DNA of 64,000 bases from Helianthus annuus (GCF_002127325.2 NC_035436.2:83883716-83947715); one strand, 5' to 3'; positions 36,675-48,526 are shown, counted from the first letter of the stretch. Made by a program: numbers and translations. The notes: a model not told the origin generated them from the sequence alone.

Positions 36675-36955
36675 GTCCACCACGGCCCGTACCCGCCTGG
36701 CATGACCCCGTGGCCATCAGTCCCTCTCTTCTTCATTAACTGCAGTGTCAGACCTTGTACTAACACGGCCCCGTTTGTCAATGGCACGGCCCGTGGCCAA
36801 TGTACTTACTGTACTTCTTCAGATTCTGGAAATCTTAGAGTTGACCACGCCCCGTGTTTAGCTTTGAATTTGTCTTTTGTTGTTGTCTTTTTCTACTGCA
36901 GTGAAGTCCCACTGGGCACGGCCCGTGCTAGGTGAGCACGACCCCGTGCCAGAGC
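36675..36955 (-). promoter_or_regulatory. Array of CACGGCCCGTG palindrome variants upstream of the E0 TATA box
   Basis: Seven variants of CACG(G/A)CCCCGTG lie at about 36678, 36704, 36762, 36783, 36844, 36914 and 36937. All are on the upstream side of the TATA box in the E0 orientation. The palindromic CACG...CGTG core resembles a split G-box. Confidence 0.45.
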
Positions 36956-37128
36956 TTTTGATTTTGTTATTTCTTTGGTTTGGATATGGTCGGGGGCTTG
37001 GCGAGTTGCGTCAATCCTTCTTTATTGTATTATGTGTTGGTTTTGCTGTTATTTTTCTCCTTTTGTATATTTAAGCTCCTTTGACTCTGTCAATTAAAAA
37101 GGAACAAAGAAAATGACTTTTTCCAACA

Positions 37129-38188
37129 TAAGTACTAAAAAGGATTAATTTTACACAGTATTTGATATAATTTATATGTTGTATTTTAAGCAAATCAAGA
37201 TAGAAAGTCGTAGAAAGAGTATCAAAAGGATTTCGATTAAACTCATTTTAGCGGTATTGGAACCGTCTCGTAGAACTTTACGATCATAGATTTTAGGTTT
37301 TTGTTGTGTTTTTAACTTGTAGATTTTGAAATTTTTGTGTAAATTATTGTGTCTTTTTATTTGTCGATGTATTTATTTTCTTTTTTTTTTTTTTTGCGTC
37401 ATTTTGTCTTTTTTTCTATTCATTGTGTCTTTTCTCCTCAGTATTTTATTGTATTTTGCTATCTATTGTGTTGTATTTTACGGTCCATTGTGTTATATAT
37501 TACAATCTATTGTGTCTTTTTATCATTCGTAGATTTTAGAAGTTTTGTTGGATAAATTTCCCATAAAAATTAACTATTTTCAACCGGATTGTAATAACCC
37601 ACGTCAACATGAACAGTCTCATGATATTAGAAACTTCTATACAAATCGAAACACTAGAAAAATAATAGATTTAATTTTTTTTTATCATTTAGTAATTAAA
37701 TTTTGTTATTATCATTTTTGTCACAATAATCATGAGGTGTGTGCCACTCTATGCTTAATAACGAAGTAATTAAACTACAATTACACATGTTTTTCTTTCA
37801 TCATAAATATATTTCTCCATGACAAAAAAGAAGTTTCCTTAACTTAATACAACTTCAACCCACAGACTGAAAAGCTAATCGGCAACTCGACTCAGCTTAC
37901 AACAGTTCGTTACCAGTCTACTCAATTACCTACTTAAGTGGAGTTCGGTGGTATACCTAGCTCGTTAAAGATTTGGTAGCCCACCAACCCATAGGATCAT
38001 CAACTACTGGTCCTGAGGGCCACCCAGCTAGTATCCAAATAAAATGTTTGCTCAATGAAACATTCTTGTACTAATAGAAAACTTGTTATTTGTGATCAAA
38101 ATCTGTGCCCGAAAAAATTAAAGTGGTTGCAAATATAGCAATTGAAATTATATTTCGGAAAGTTAGCTATCACTATACGTGACCAAGC
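37129..38188. other. Gene-free AT-rich sequence
   Basis: No protein-like ORF. 37340-37540 is T-rich with repeated ATTGTGTCTTTT/ATTGTGTTRTAT strings that give low-complexity Phe/Leu ORFs. The remainder shows no recognised structure. Confidence 0.6.
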
Positions 38189-38448
38189 GGTATGGGGGCC
38201 GGCTTAGGCCCGGTGAGGCCCGGCGCCGGTCCCCCACACCGCCCCCCTCGCCCCGTCCCATCCTTTCCGGCTCCCTCTAGACGATCTCAACGGGGCTCCC
38301 TTCTCTCACATATACCTATACATACATACATACATATATATACATAAAGGGGTTCATCCCCCACCCCTCTAGGTCCATCCCCTCCAAGCCACTCCTACGT
38401 GGCGTCGACGTGGCGGCCCATCCCCTTGGGGATGAGGCTCTCCATACC
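38189..38448. mobile_element. GC-rich MITE candidate
   Basis: Short inverted ends GGTATGGGGGCC and, on the other strand, GGTATGGAGAGCC enclose 260 bp that is much more GC-rich than its surroundings and includes a (CATA)n stretch. No clear target duplication, so the superfamily is open. Confidence 0.35.
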
Positions 38449-38906
38449 CACTAGTCTAAGTCGCTATTCAAGTTCCAAAGTGCGGTCGCAAATACCCTAA
38501 TAGTGCATGTTCTAATAAAAAATTTAAAGAAAAAAATTTGGGATTCATTAGAAGTTGTAGAACCATGCAATGTGCAAGATATACATCACTGACAATATAG
38601 TTAAATTGAGTTGGCTTATATTTCTTCAATTTTTAAAGCTCAAGTCCAATCATATGGGATTTGTATTTTAGTATAGATTTGCAGTATGATGAAAGTAATT
38701 ATTTGCTTGTTTTTGACCGTGCAATCAAACAGAGAAAAAGGGTGTGTTGTATTCCAGAAAATAACGGAAAAAGAAAAAGGGAGAGAGAGAGATGTGAAAT
38801 TGCATACATTGAGCCATTGAGGTATCAAAGAGTGGTCAATTGGTCAATAAAAGAGTGGATTGCATGGTTTGAAGTGATTGAAACGTAATTTATCGATTAT
38901 GGACCT
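38449..38906. other. Gene-free spacer
   Basis: AT-rich with a short A/G-rich run near 38765-38795. The 75-codon ORF at 38661 has no recognisable feature. Nothing else seen. Confidence 0.55.
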
Positions 38907-38924
38907 TGGATTTCTATTAGATAT

Positions 38925-39146
38925 ATATATATTTTTTTTTTTTTTTGAAGGGTGTAGATTAGTTGGAAAACCCATCATGCTTTACCCGGGTTCGAAGGGA
39001 GAGTGCAATGCAGAGCCCTTCCTCGCACCTTGTGGAAAACAATCACTTATAGCCAGGCTCGAACTCGGAACCCTGATCAGAAACCCCACCAAACTAGGTA
39101 AACCTTACATCCTCCATTGAAACCTCTGGACTACAATATCATTGGC
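38925..39146 (-). mobile_element. S1: tRNA-derived SINE, minus strand
   Basis: It is flanked by an 18-bp direct repeat, TGGATTTCTATTAGATAT, at 38907-38924 and 39147-39164. The left end in plus orientation is a T-run (38932-38947), i.e. a 3' poly(A) tail on the minus strand. The minus strand carries a pol III B-box-like GAGTTCGAGCC near 39065-39055 and an A-box-like TAGTTTGGTGG near 39098. Long target duplications and a tail are hallmarks of target-primed reverse transcription by LINE machinery. Confidence 0.75.
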
Positions 39147-39164
39147 TGGATTTCTATTAGATAT

Positions 39165-40414
39165 TATAATGAGCTATCTAAGATGTGTTTGGTAATTGTT
39201 TTTATCTGAATAGCAAACTTTATTATAAACCAAAACATGCCCGTAAAGAGCTAAAAATCTGTGAAAAAATAAGTAGGGTTCGCTCTGAGAATTTGTGTAC
39301 TCTTTTCGAATTTGAAAAGCGTGCCCTTACATTTTTAACGAAATTGGGTATTGGGCTCACTAACGGTCTAAACCTAATACAATGGACTAATAATTAATCC
39401 AAAACATAAGAATAATTTTGTAAGTGTGTTTATGTTGATGTTTGTATGGGTATACCCTATTAAAAAAATATATTTACATATACATATCGGGTTTTTTCAA
39501 AAAGAAAGTGCCCTTCAAACTATCGGGCACTGACCGGTTGTCCTACCCGCCCACCCCTAGGGCCGACCATGTAAGTAATTAAATCTCATATATTAAACTC
39601 GCACTATTCATCTTAGTTTAGAAAATAAAACATAGATTTGTTATTGATACAGATAAACATTAAATATATCTTCCTTTAACTCTACGATTCTCCCAATTAG
39701 AATATATTTGCAACTCAACACCTTTCGTTTTTTGCCTTCCAAATGTTCAACCAATTGTAGCAATGAAAATAGCCTCGATGATCTTTTTCCAATGTTAGAA
39801 CATGTTTTCTCTTCTAATTATATGCAGTCGCTTCATAAACGATTGCTTCATAAACGATTGAAATGACTTCAGTATCGACAGTTTAACCCACGCAAATATG
39901 AGCCACAACACCATCCTAGCTCGGATATAATCGTCGCAACTTAACTCGCACAAGATATATATGCTAGTAAATAAGACTTGAGTGTAGTGAGGTCACTCCC
40001 CCGATGAGTTGGTCGTGACCCCTATAAACACCGCTCGAGCATTTGACCCACACAAGGATGTGCCATGGAACCATCAGAGTTAGGCCACCAGGGGTGGATA
40101 ATAAAGATTCCGTGATATTTGAGTCTCACGCGTGGAAAGATATAAAACACCACCGCCACTGTGTTGACATCACGCGTAAACTTAATAACGCGTTAAGAAT
40201 ATGACGCGTGAAAAATGGAAGCATGTGAGGGATGTGAGGGTTTATTGTTGGGTGTTGTGAGTGATGGGCATTTCCACTAAAAAAAGTTGTGAGTGGTGGA
40301 ATAATGGTTGATGACACGGCGGAATTTAATTGGATGTTGTGAGTGATAAATGGGTGGTGAGTGATGACCACCCCTACCCCCTTAGGATACAATCAACACA
40401 ACTTAACTCAGATG

Positions 40415-40415
<1 letters not shown>
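39165..40415. other. Gene-free spacer
   Basis: No supported gene. At 39508-39535 AGTGCCC and GGGCACT form a 7-bp stem. 40085-40385 has GGGGTGG ends in inverted orientation (GGGGTGGATAATA and GGGGTGGTCATC) and may be a small hAT-like MITE, but no target duplication was found. Confidence 0.45.

Positions 40416-40470
<55 letters not shown>
40416..40470. repeat. (TA)n microsatellite, left flank of T1
   Basis: Uninterrupted AT dinucleotides abutting the T1 end AGGGTTAGG. The same type of tract separates all later TIR elements. Confidence 0.9.
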
Positions 40471-40475
<5 letters not shown>

Positions 40476-40870
40476 TAGGATTTAGAGAAAACGTTAGAAA
40501 GTGTGAGAACGGTGAGAACGCTTATGGATCATCCGATCAAAACAATCTATGGACTAGATTGGCACAGTGAAATTTTTGTAAATAACATCAATTTTATTAC
40601 GTGGATGCGCTTCATTAAGGGTAAAAAAAGTAAAACATCATTTTTCACATAAAACGTCGTTAAAATATAAAACGCCAAATAAATAGAAAACGCCAATTTT
40701 ATCACTGCGTACTTTTTTCGGTGTTTTTATTTAAGCTCTCAGGCTACAAAAACGCCACAAAATGTGAACGCCATAATATATAACGCCAAGCCTTACATCT
40801 GGATAAATGTTAATTACATTTTTTGTTATAAAAATAATATCCCGCCTAAACTACGCACCCAAAAAAATCC

Positions 40871-40879
40871 TATAAATAG
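40871..40879 (+). promoter_or_regulatory. TATA box of T1 gene candidate
   Basis: CTATAAATAG lies 110 bp before the ATG at 40982, with an A/C-rich leader typical of plant 5' UTRs between them. Confidence 0.45.
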
Positions 40880-40981
40880 AAACGTCTCACCACCTTCCGT
40901 TTATCACACCAAAAAACACACAAAAAACACAGTGGTTCCTAAAAATATACAATTCAATGTGAAACGCCAAAAAATACAACG

Positions 40982-41158
40982 ATGGCAAACATCTTTTCTT
41001 TGATACTCAGTAATATTCTGCATGAAGTTTCGCTGAATGATTTGTTATGTGAGTGTAGTAAGATTTTGCTGCATGAGATGGATAAAATTCAGAAAAGAGG
41101 GATCGATGACACCCATATGTCATTCTGTCATCTTTGTTCTCGAAGAAGGTTTGGATGA
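40982..41158 (+). CDS. T1 small ORF (58 codons), possible first exon
   Basis: I do not recognise this protein. It begins MANIFSLILSNILHEVSLND, then has LLCECSKILLHEMDKIQKRG and ends near CHLCSRRRFG. Helix-prone, leucine-rich, with a CX2C pair near the end. It follows a convincing TATA box and leader. A donor-like AG/GTTTGG at 41148/41149 suggests the reading may continue through splicing toward the acidic ORF further right, but the phases I tried did not join cleanly. It could be the element's own gene or a captured fragment. Confidence 0.35.
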   Translation: MANIFSLILSNILHEVSLNDLLCECSKILLHEMDKIQKRGIDDTHMSFCHLCSRRRFG

Positions 41159-42005
41159 TTAGAAGAGATCTATCACAGTGTAAATGCTACTTTGGCCTCG
41201 ATGATTATAATGAAGACGACGGGTAGATAGCATCGACCCACACAGGGTCGATCTATGCTGCAACATCCGTAAAGACACTTCAACACATGAACAAAGAAAA
41301 TAAACCATGCCAAACCCAAAACTCCATTTATTTATGAAAGTTCTTGTAGTTTCAAAAGAAAAAAGAGATTGATGACACTGAAAATTTAGATCATAAATTG
41401 CTTCTATTTGTTTTTTTTTTAATTTTCTTTATCTGTTGTTTGTTTTGTAATTTCAGCTAATAAATAACAAAAGTACATTAATACTATAATGAAAAATATA
41501 ATAAAACGTCAAAACGAGCAAATGCTTGTAAAATGCCATCATGCCATAAAAACGCCCCCAAAAAACTACCAAACTATAATAAAATTACTTTGAACGAGTA
41601 CTATTATAAAAAAAAAGCTTAAACGATGTGCAAAGAAAATAAAACAAAAAAGTCCCATCGTTATCTAAAAGCCATTGGAAAACAAAACGCCATAATTACA
41701 GCGGTCAAGATTAGACGTGTTACACCATAAAAACAGTTGAGTCTGAAAACAAAACACGGTAACTGCAAAAACAGTAAAATGAAATGACGGAAAACATAAT
41801 TACTAACATTTATTATATTGAAAGCCAAATACTTGGGGAATTGAATTTATTTATCTTTCTCAAAACGCCATAATTAACTGTCATGTGCGGGAAAAAAAGT
41901 CAACATAAAAGAAGACCATGAGAACACAAGCTCAAACACGCCAAAAACATTGACTAAAAACGTCACATATTGTCCAAAATGCCAAAAACTTAAAAAATTG
42001 CTAAG

Positions 42006-42494
42006 TTTATTGCATGGAGGTTTGAAAGGAAAGAGAAACGATTCATCATAAAGTTCTCTGATAGGAGAAGGGTGAAGGTAAGGACAATCAAAGCCATGCT
42101 TGGTATGAATGAAAGGGTTTAGAGGGATATCCTGGCCCTTGGGGTTCCAATGGACAACGATTGTGAAAGAACCCGAACTGTCATAAAAAGACTGAAGAGA
42201 AAATTTCCGACAGAAGATGATGATGAAGATGATGATGATATTGACGATACTCCTCTACCAACACTTAGCAGTTGGGTGATGCTATCTATCATTGAACAAC
42301 GTTGTGATTTAGCACCTTCGAACGATCCAAAATCCAAGGATACAGTGATATTCAAGAATAGGCTGCAGGAAAGAAGAGACGAGCTAATGTCGCTATACGC
42401 CAATCTAAAATTTGATGATGATGAATCTGAAGAAAGTGATGAACAAAGCGATGGGCACATCTCTGATGTAATCCCATCCACGGAAGACTATTAG
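42006..42494 (+). pseudogene. T1 basic-then-acidic ORF with one stop
   Basis: Unrecognised. From an AG acceptor-like site at 42004-42005 the frame reads a strongly basic segment (FERKEKRFIIKFSDRRRVKV), hits TAG at 42120-42122, then continues open from the ATG at 42150 to the TAG at 42492-42494 (114 codons). The second half has an acidic run of about 12 Asp/Glu at residues 23-34, a middle with WVMLSIIEQRCDLAP, and an acidic Ser/Asp/Glu tail. The composition recalls nuclear proteins. It is either an element protein or a captured host exon; the stop argues that this copy is dead or spliced differently. Confidence 0.35.
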
Positions 42495-42867
42495 TTTATT
42501 TTGATTTCGTATTATTGTAATTTTATAAAATATTAATCTATGGAAAAAGCCATAACGCCAAAAAATGACATGGAAAAAGCCATAACGCCAAAAAAATTAA
42601 CTATGTGACACAAAAAAATTAATTCAACGAGAAGAAATCTGAGAAAAACAGTAAAACACCAAGTAATTAATGATTCTAGATAACGCCAAAATTATCGTGC
42701 ACGCAAAAAATGAAGCAACATGTCAAACGCGAAAATTGGGAAAGGAGAAGAATACTAAAAAGACAAAAAAAAAACCCCTTGGACCCTAATCATGTCCCGT
42801 GCCACATGTTAGGCCAGGATGCGTTCTCACCGTTCTCACAGTTTTGGATGTTTTCTCTTGATCCCGT

Positions 42868-42912
<45 letters not shown>

Positions 42913-43159
42913 ATAAGGATCCGTTAGGAACCACCCTTTATTGCGAGAACCGCGAGAACCAGTGTGAACGCATGGCAATTTTGTAATTAAATTGAAATTC
43001 CATCTAACAGGGTTTACATCTTCCATTTTTGTTCTGTTCAAATAGTTAGGGTTTACATCCTCATTCAAATCATCGCTCACTGCTACCACTCCCCTGACAA
43101 CCGCCGCCGCCATCGACACATCACCTCTGCTACCACTGCGACACCACCGCACCACCACC

Positions 43160-43660
43160 GTGATAACTCCTTCGTTGACAACTCCTCCGACGACAACTCA
43201 TCCACTGACATTCATACATCTGCATCTGCTGATAAGTCACCACTGCAATAACAAATTCGGTTTGTCCTTCTATGATTACTCGGTTGAATACATCATTTAT
43301 CCGGTAATCACAACAAATTACATACTTTTTTATTACATCCATTCTATTACCAATTTCTATGTTGTTACCAATTCCCACTGTAAGTGTTCTTATACGTTTA
43401 CTCAGTCCGATTATATTGCTATTTGTCATCTACTTACAAATAAACATGATTTCACTTGTAACCCCTTTGTGATGCATATGGCATCTTCTGATTCATCACA
43501 TATATACCGTCCTCGTCAATCTGATGGGTTCACAGTTCAAGCGGCTAGAAAAGTCCTGGAAGAAGCTTGCTTTGGGTCGGATTTTAAGGTTTCCAAGTGG
43601 CTTCACTGGGTCCCTATTAAAGTTAATGGTTTCTTCTATTTCCTATATGTGTTCTTTTAG
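43160..43660 (+). other. Unclassified ORF in the left half of T2
   Basis: 166 codons open, but the first two thirds look like low-complexity or non-coding sequence. The last third, from an internal ATG at about 43481 (MASSDSSHIYRPRQSDGFTV, then ARKVLEEACFGSDFKVSKWL), looks protein-like and may be an exon of a captured gene, possibly spliced near 43620. I do not recognise it. It lies 650 bp upstream of the HMG-box exons on the same strand and could be an earlier exon of that gene or a second captured fragment. Confidence 0.25.
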
Positions 43661-45304
43661 TTTTGTTATTTAATCCCCTGCATATGTGTATGTGTGTGCA
43701 CTTTAAATTCCAACTGAATTGGATGTATAGATTTATGTATAAATTGGAAAAAAAAATCTAGGTGTTATGGGGTTTAGTGCCTTGAAGAAAGAGATTGGTT
43801 GGATGTATATAAACTTTCCCTAAACCCTAGAATGAAACCAGCAGCAATTATGAAGTTGTGCTAATCAAAAAAGCAAACACAAATAGTACTCATAGGTTAG
43901 TGGCCCTTGTGGAACATGAGTGGATCCTATATAAGGTCAACTCATTTAATTTAAGCTTTCAATATTTTTCCACTTGCAATGCATGAAAGTAAAGTAATAC
44001 TGTGCGGTCCTTTGCACCCATTACATTCTGATGCATGATCAGTAGTAATAAGAATTTGAACTTTCTATTCTTTGATCCTAGAGGATATAGTAGCGAAAGT
44101 AGTGATACTGTTGGAATGGATTACTTTAAGTGCAATTATCGGTCATTTGTCACAAATAGTTAAACATGTGTTTGAATAATCTTAATATTTTTTGAATGGA
44201 TTCTACATTCAAAAAATCAGGATTACATAACCATTTGATTCTTTCTCATAACACTCTCCGTTAATGTATCATGGTTTTCTTTTTTGTGTAACAATTATGA
44301 TTTCAAATATTGAAGCGAGGATTTTCGTAAGGAATTCCAAGAGCAAAATCTAGATGTCAAGTCAATGCGTGAGGTGTTCATTGTAACTCATTCTTCATCA
44401 TCGGACTATTTTTTACATAACTTTTCAACAAAATCGTATTCTTTGTTCTGCCACCTGACATGTATGTGCCTACAAACTCATTTTGAAGATTAGCAAGGCT
44501 TGTGGAGAGAAGTGGAAGACCATGACTTATGAGGTTTGTATTGTTTTAAATTTTGTATCTTCAGTTGCTTAATACAACATTAATTATTTGAGAAATTTTG
44601 ATAAGTTTAGAGGTTAACATGGTCACTCACACGGGGTCAAATGAGGTATTTTTCTACTTATAAAAAATATATGGATTCCTTAAGAATTGAGAAATTTTGA
44701 TAAATTATCGTAATGCTAGATTTGGTTATAGATTATGTAAGTGACAGGAAGCAACATCAAAATGTTCAGTTTGTCAAAGTTATTTCATGATTTTACGCAC
44801 AATTTGCAAGAACACATGGGTTTAAGTTTCAACAAATTGTGGGAATCTACATTCTAAAAAGACCACCGGATTTGGTGCTTTTAGACTTTAGTTCCAGATT
44901 GTTTATTCTTCTAAACTATAGTTTTTGTTTTTGCATTTTGGTAGTTTGGTGGTTGTTTCAAAAAGTAAAGTAGAGTGGCTTGAAGTAGGATCTTGTAACT
45001 TAGCTGAAGAGTCATCTTTTGTGTGTATTCATATATTGATTACTTTTATTATTTAGTTATAAACTGTGTCTACGTACTTGGTATTTTCCATCAAAATTGG
45101 GTGTAGCTGAGCAATGACACATTAGTATTAATATCTTTTGGTATGTGGTATTTTATTATAGGAGAAGGTGTAGTACTATGACGTTGCGACATAACAACGA
45201 GCAGAGTTTGAGAAAGCTTTGGCAGACTATGCTAAGAGAAAGGTGTGCATCTTTTTTTCTCACCGTAACTACTGTTCTTTACTTTGAAACATAGTGGTTT
45301 TTGG

Positions 45305-48300
45305 TGTCACACCCTGGCTTTTGCGGAAGCGTGGGTTTATTTGGTGTGACTTCTTAATACCATAGCAACAATCACAACATGCTATATGATAAAAAAAAAA
45401 TATGATGTTCATCCATTAAGATAGTTAAAAATGCATAACATATTGTCTAAAAAAACATCAACCAAAATATGCATTACAAAACATGACTTGTTTAAAATGA
45501 GTTCATAAGACTCGACGAAAAGCTACCAACGACACAAGGATTGAGACATGCAACTCGTCCAGGAAAGAGTTACACTTCCCAAACCTACGACTCCGGATGA
45601 CATCCTTATTAAGTACGCAGCTTTGCCTAATCATGCAACACTTGCCAGATCCCACTTAATTCCCTGAAATACATGTAGTTTAAAAAGTCAACAAAAAGGT
45701 TGAGCGAGTTCATGTGTAAGTCTGTGTGTATAAACCGTTTAATATGTCTGTAAGTAAAAATAGTCCCTGGTATGTAGCAATAAGGAAAAATGATCACCAT
45801 TGGGTTGCAAATCTAATAGTATATGTGAATGATGCAGGAAGACTCAAACCTAGCAAATTTGTCTCTGGTATGAAGACATAGTCACCACTATGGGCCCCCG
45901 ACCTCATGGGTGTGGGCTCGCTACACCCAAATAGATCTATCACTCATGTCCCGTGGTCCTACGATGAGGATTAATGGCCTTAAGTGTCATGCCCACCACT
46001 CACTTGATCGCGTAATAAAAACCCTCCTTAAGCTAACAATACCATGTATAAAATGTCTGAAATAATTTGTAAACATGTATTCCACCCCCGAAGTATAAAA
46101 CCGAAAGCAGTAAAGGAATAGGGGGTCATGAACTCACCGTAGTGCGTCTTGACTCGAATCTTAACTCTTTCCGCTACACGACAACCTACAACGTACTAAT
46201 GTCTATTAGACGAACGGGCCGTGCCTTGGCTTAGAGTTTAGTGTTTTGATTTGCGTTACTTAGGTATTATTTTGTTAAAACAATAATAATTATTTTAACT
46301 TAACTATCGTCCTTAGAAAAATAGTTAGACAACTATTTCGTATCTATTTTTCTCGAATATTTTACTAAGTGTTCGGATTTTCAGAAAATTTCGGCAGAGT
46401 CTCCTCTGTAAATAGAGGTGTCCATGCTTAAATAGCATATCATTTTCTTTTACATATATCCAATAGTTCATTTTTCAATAACCAAACCGACATATCGACA
46501 AACAAAACGTTACTTACTTTATTTCAGCTTCATTACTCAAAACCGGACTGTTTTCGAGGATTTTTATAAAATAGTTAACCTTTCCTAAAAATTACCAAAT
46601 TTTTACAAAATATCATATATGTTCCGAAATTTATTGTGTAAAAATATCAAAGTCCAGTTCGTTACCCATATTTTATAGAAAATCATTTTCTCGACTGCAA
46701 TCAGATTTGTTACTTTCTGATTGCAGTTTACGGAAATATTCACTAAAAATTAACCGTAAGTCCGTTTGACGAAATTCCAGTTGGAGGGTCGTCCTGACAA
46801 CGGTGTCCATCTACTGTAAAAATTCCATGAGTCGGTTTAAGACAGGTTTCAGGTTATGACTTCGAAAACAACACACTTTTTCTACAGTAAAAATGCAGCT
46901 TGAGCTGCTGTCCAAAAATAGTCTTTTAAAAATAGTAAACGGTCTCGAAAAATTACGATTCCAATGCCATTTGTTTAGTTATTCCAAAATACACATTTTA
47001 GGCTTCAGAAAATCGGTTTTTCGATTTAAAATGGTCCTGTTACAACCTGTTGAAGTTGGCTGGAAATTCCACTCAGCAACCTGTTTACATTGTAGAAGTG
47101 ACTAAAAACGCGTAAACAAGGACCCTAACCATGGTTTATTGATGAACAAATGTTAAAACATCAATCATGCTTTAACCAACCCTAAACCATCCAGATTTTA
47201 ACTTCCCACAACCTTTTTATATATGGTTTTTATGCAGAAAGTTAAGTCCAACATTTTAGTGTTTTAGCTTTTGTGTGTCATGAACATTCAAACAAATCAT
47301 AACAAGAACAAGATGGAACAAGGGTATGAAGGGACTTACTACTAGCACAAGGCTAGGGTAGTAATCTTAGGACAAGATGATGGTGAAATGTTGGTGACAA
47401 AGGCTTGAATCAAGCTTCCTCGAGAACCCTTCAATCTTGCACTTCTATGGAGAACCTCAAGCTTGAAATGAGAGCTTTTTGTGAAGAAAATGGAGGATGT
47501 GAAGGATGGTGGTGATGGAATCGGTTATGGAGAGAGAGGGGGGGTGTGTGTGCCGAAAATAAGAGGGAGGAGGGAGGAGGTTGGGTGTAATCTTTGTAAT
47601 GATGATGATCTTCTTGGAAACATGCATCCTCCAACCCTAAGGTCATCATTGCCTAACTCTTGGCCAATAAGAGTTAAGATTGCAATATCAAAAATCTAAA
47701 CAAAATATATTTACTAATCATGGCAGAAAAATCAGTTGGGGGGGTAAAATGTAAATATTTGGTAATTAGTAGGTAATAAGTTAGAAGGTTAAGGGTATTT
47801 TCAAGTATAGTGGGTGTATGTCATATTAACATGGTGTATAGGGATTTTTGGTGACCATAAATAATTTAAAATGATAGAATAATATTTCTGACAATATTTT
47901 CATGTCTCGGGTAATGTCTGGTTGTTCGGTTTCGCATCGTTCCGTTAAAGCGTTTAATTGTCCCGTATAGCGTCTTTTGTGCATCTTTTTGTAACGAAAT
48001 TAATTCCAACACTTAGGAAAGTGTCCAGGACCATTTAGTCAATACTCTGTATAATATGAGTGTGTTAAAAGCTGATTTGTTACTAAAAGTGTGGAATTCT
48101 GTAATTAAATTGCGTTTTAGGCACTTTCCGGCACTCAAACTATCACCTAGTGACATAATCTTATGGTCCTCACTTCCCTACACTCCATACTGGTGTAGTG
48201 TTTTATCTCTGGCCCATACTGGCCTAAAAATAGTATCTGTCTAAGTGCTGGCATTGTCAGCATGCGTCGGATTTATTTGCTCATTGTGCTAACTGTGCTT

Positions 48301-48492
48301 TGTGCATCAGGTCTGTTACTAAGAGTCTGTATGAAATAATTGGAGTGACTGTATGTAAAGAATGCACATGTATGTATGTAATGTGAGTCAGTAAGTAGTT
48401 TTAAAGCGTCAGATGTTATCAAGCACAGTCATTAAGCACACAATTAGGGTTAATTAATTTGTACAGTACCTGTAATTATGCGGGTTGTCACA
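45305..48492 (-). repeat. E6 left LTR (sense 3' LTR)
   Basis: In plus orientation TGTCACACCCTGG to GCGGGTTGTCACA; sense TGTGACAACCCGC...CCAGGGTGTGACA. Equal in length to the right LTR. ORFs at 46893 and 47431-47699 occur in both LTRs only as copies. Confidence 0.93.
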
Positions 48493-48505
48493 TTCTCCCC
48501 CGTTA
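48493..48505 (-). other. E6 polypurine tract
   Basis: The minus strand reads TAACGGGGGAGAA directly before the LTR start TGTGACAACCC, preceded by the AAATTTCGGGACGAAATTT motif at 48508-48526. Confidence 0.85.
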
Positions 48506-48526
48506 AGAAAATTTCGTCCCGAAATT

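Larger units (their letters stand above)
33411..37128 (-). mobile_element. E0: Tat/Athila-like LTR retrotransposon, 5' end (minus strand)
   Basis: On the minus strand: a probable LTR from TGTTGG at 37128 to CGTCA at 33896, then a tRNA-Asp primer site (33889-33872), then the start of a leader/gag ORF cut at 33411 by E1. The primer complement TCCCCGGCAACGGCGCCA is typical of Athila-type elements, and the ORF contains a CX2CX3HX4C knuckle of the kind seen in Tat/Athila Gag. A minus-strand TATA box lies at 36660-36651. Two MITEs sit within the LTR. The U3 boundary at 37128 is tentative, since there is no second LTR to compare. Confidence 0.6.
33896..37128 (-). repeat. E0 LTR (sense 5' LTR), carrying two MITEs
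   Basis: About 1.6 kb of LTR sequence plus 1.6 kb of inserted MITEs (34951-36534). Three copies of a TTGGTCTGAGTCAGCARGGATA block occur at about 34335, 34453 and 34533. U3, right of the TATA box, contains an array of CACGGCCCGTG motifs. The edge at 37128 is chosen because it gives TG...CA ends. Confidence 0.5.
40471..42870 (+). mobile_element. T1: (TA)n-associated TIR element (2.4 kb)
   Basis: Inverted ends of about 50 bp include the identical 20-mer TGTGAGAACGGTGAGAACGC in opposite orientation at about 40499-40520 and 42820-42841, plus AGAGAAAAC nearer the tips. Both tips abut (TA)n. The interior has many AACGCCA motifs, a plant promoter-like TATA box, a 58-codon ORF and a separate 114-codon acidic ORF. 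It resembles rice Micron in targeting TA microsatellites but is much larger. Transposase relationship unknown. Confidence 0.6.

Noticed and set aside
37326..37555. Phe-rich hydrophobic ORFs resembling membrane proteins
   Set aside because: T-rich low-complexity sequence; overlapping ORFs in two frames with equal composition.
38925..39146. Functional tRNA gene
   Set aside because: The A/B-box-like strings and TTCGA core belong to a SINE with poly(A) and target duplication; no cloverleaf can be drawn.
40085..40390. hAT-like MITE with GGGGTGG ends
   Set aside because: Inverted similarity is only about 7-10 bp and no 8-bp target duplication could be found.
47431..47699. ORFs in the E6 LTR (His-rich, Gly/Glu-rich)
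   Set aside because: Present in both LTRs with length differences and frame changes between copies, so not maintained as protein.
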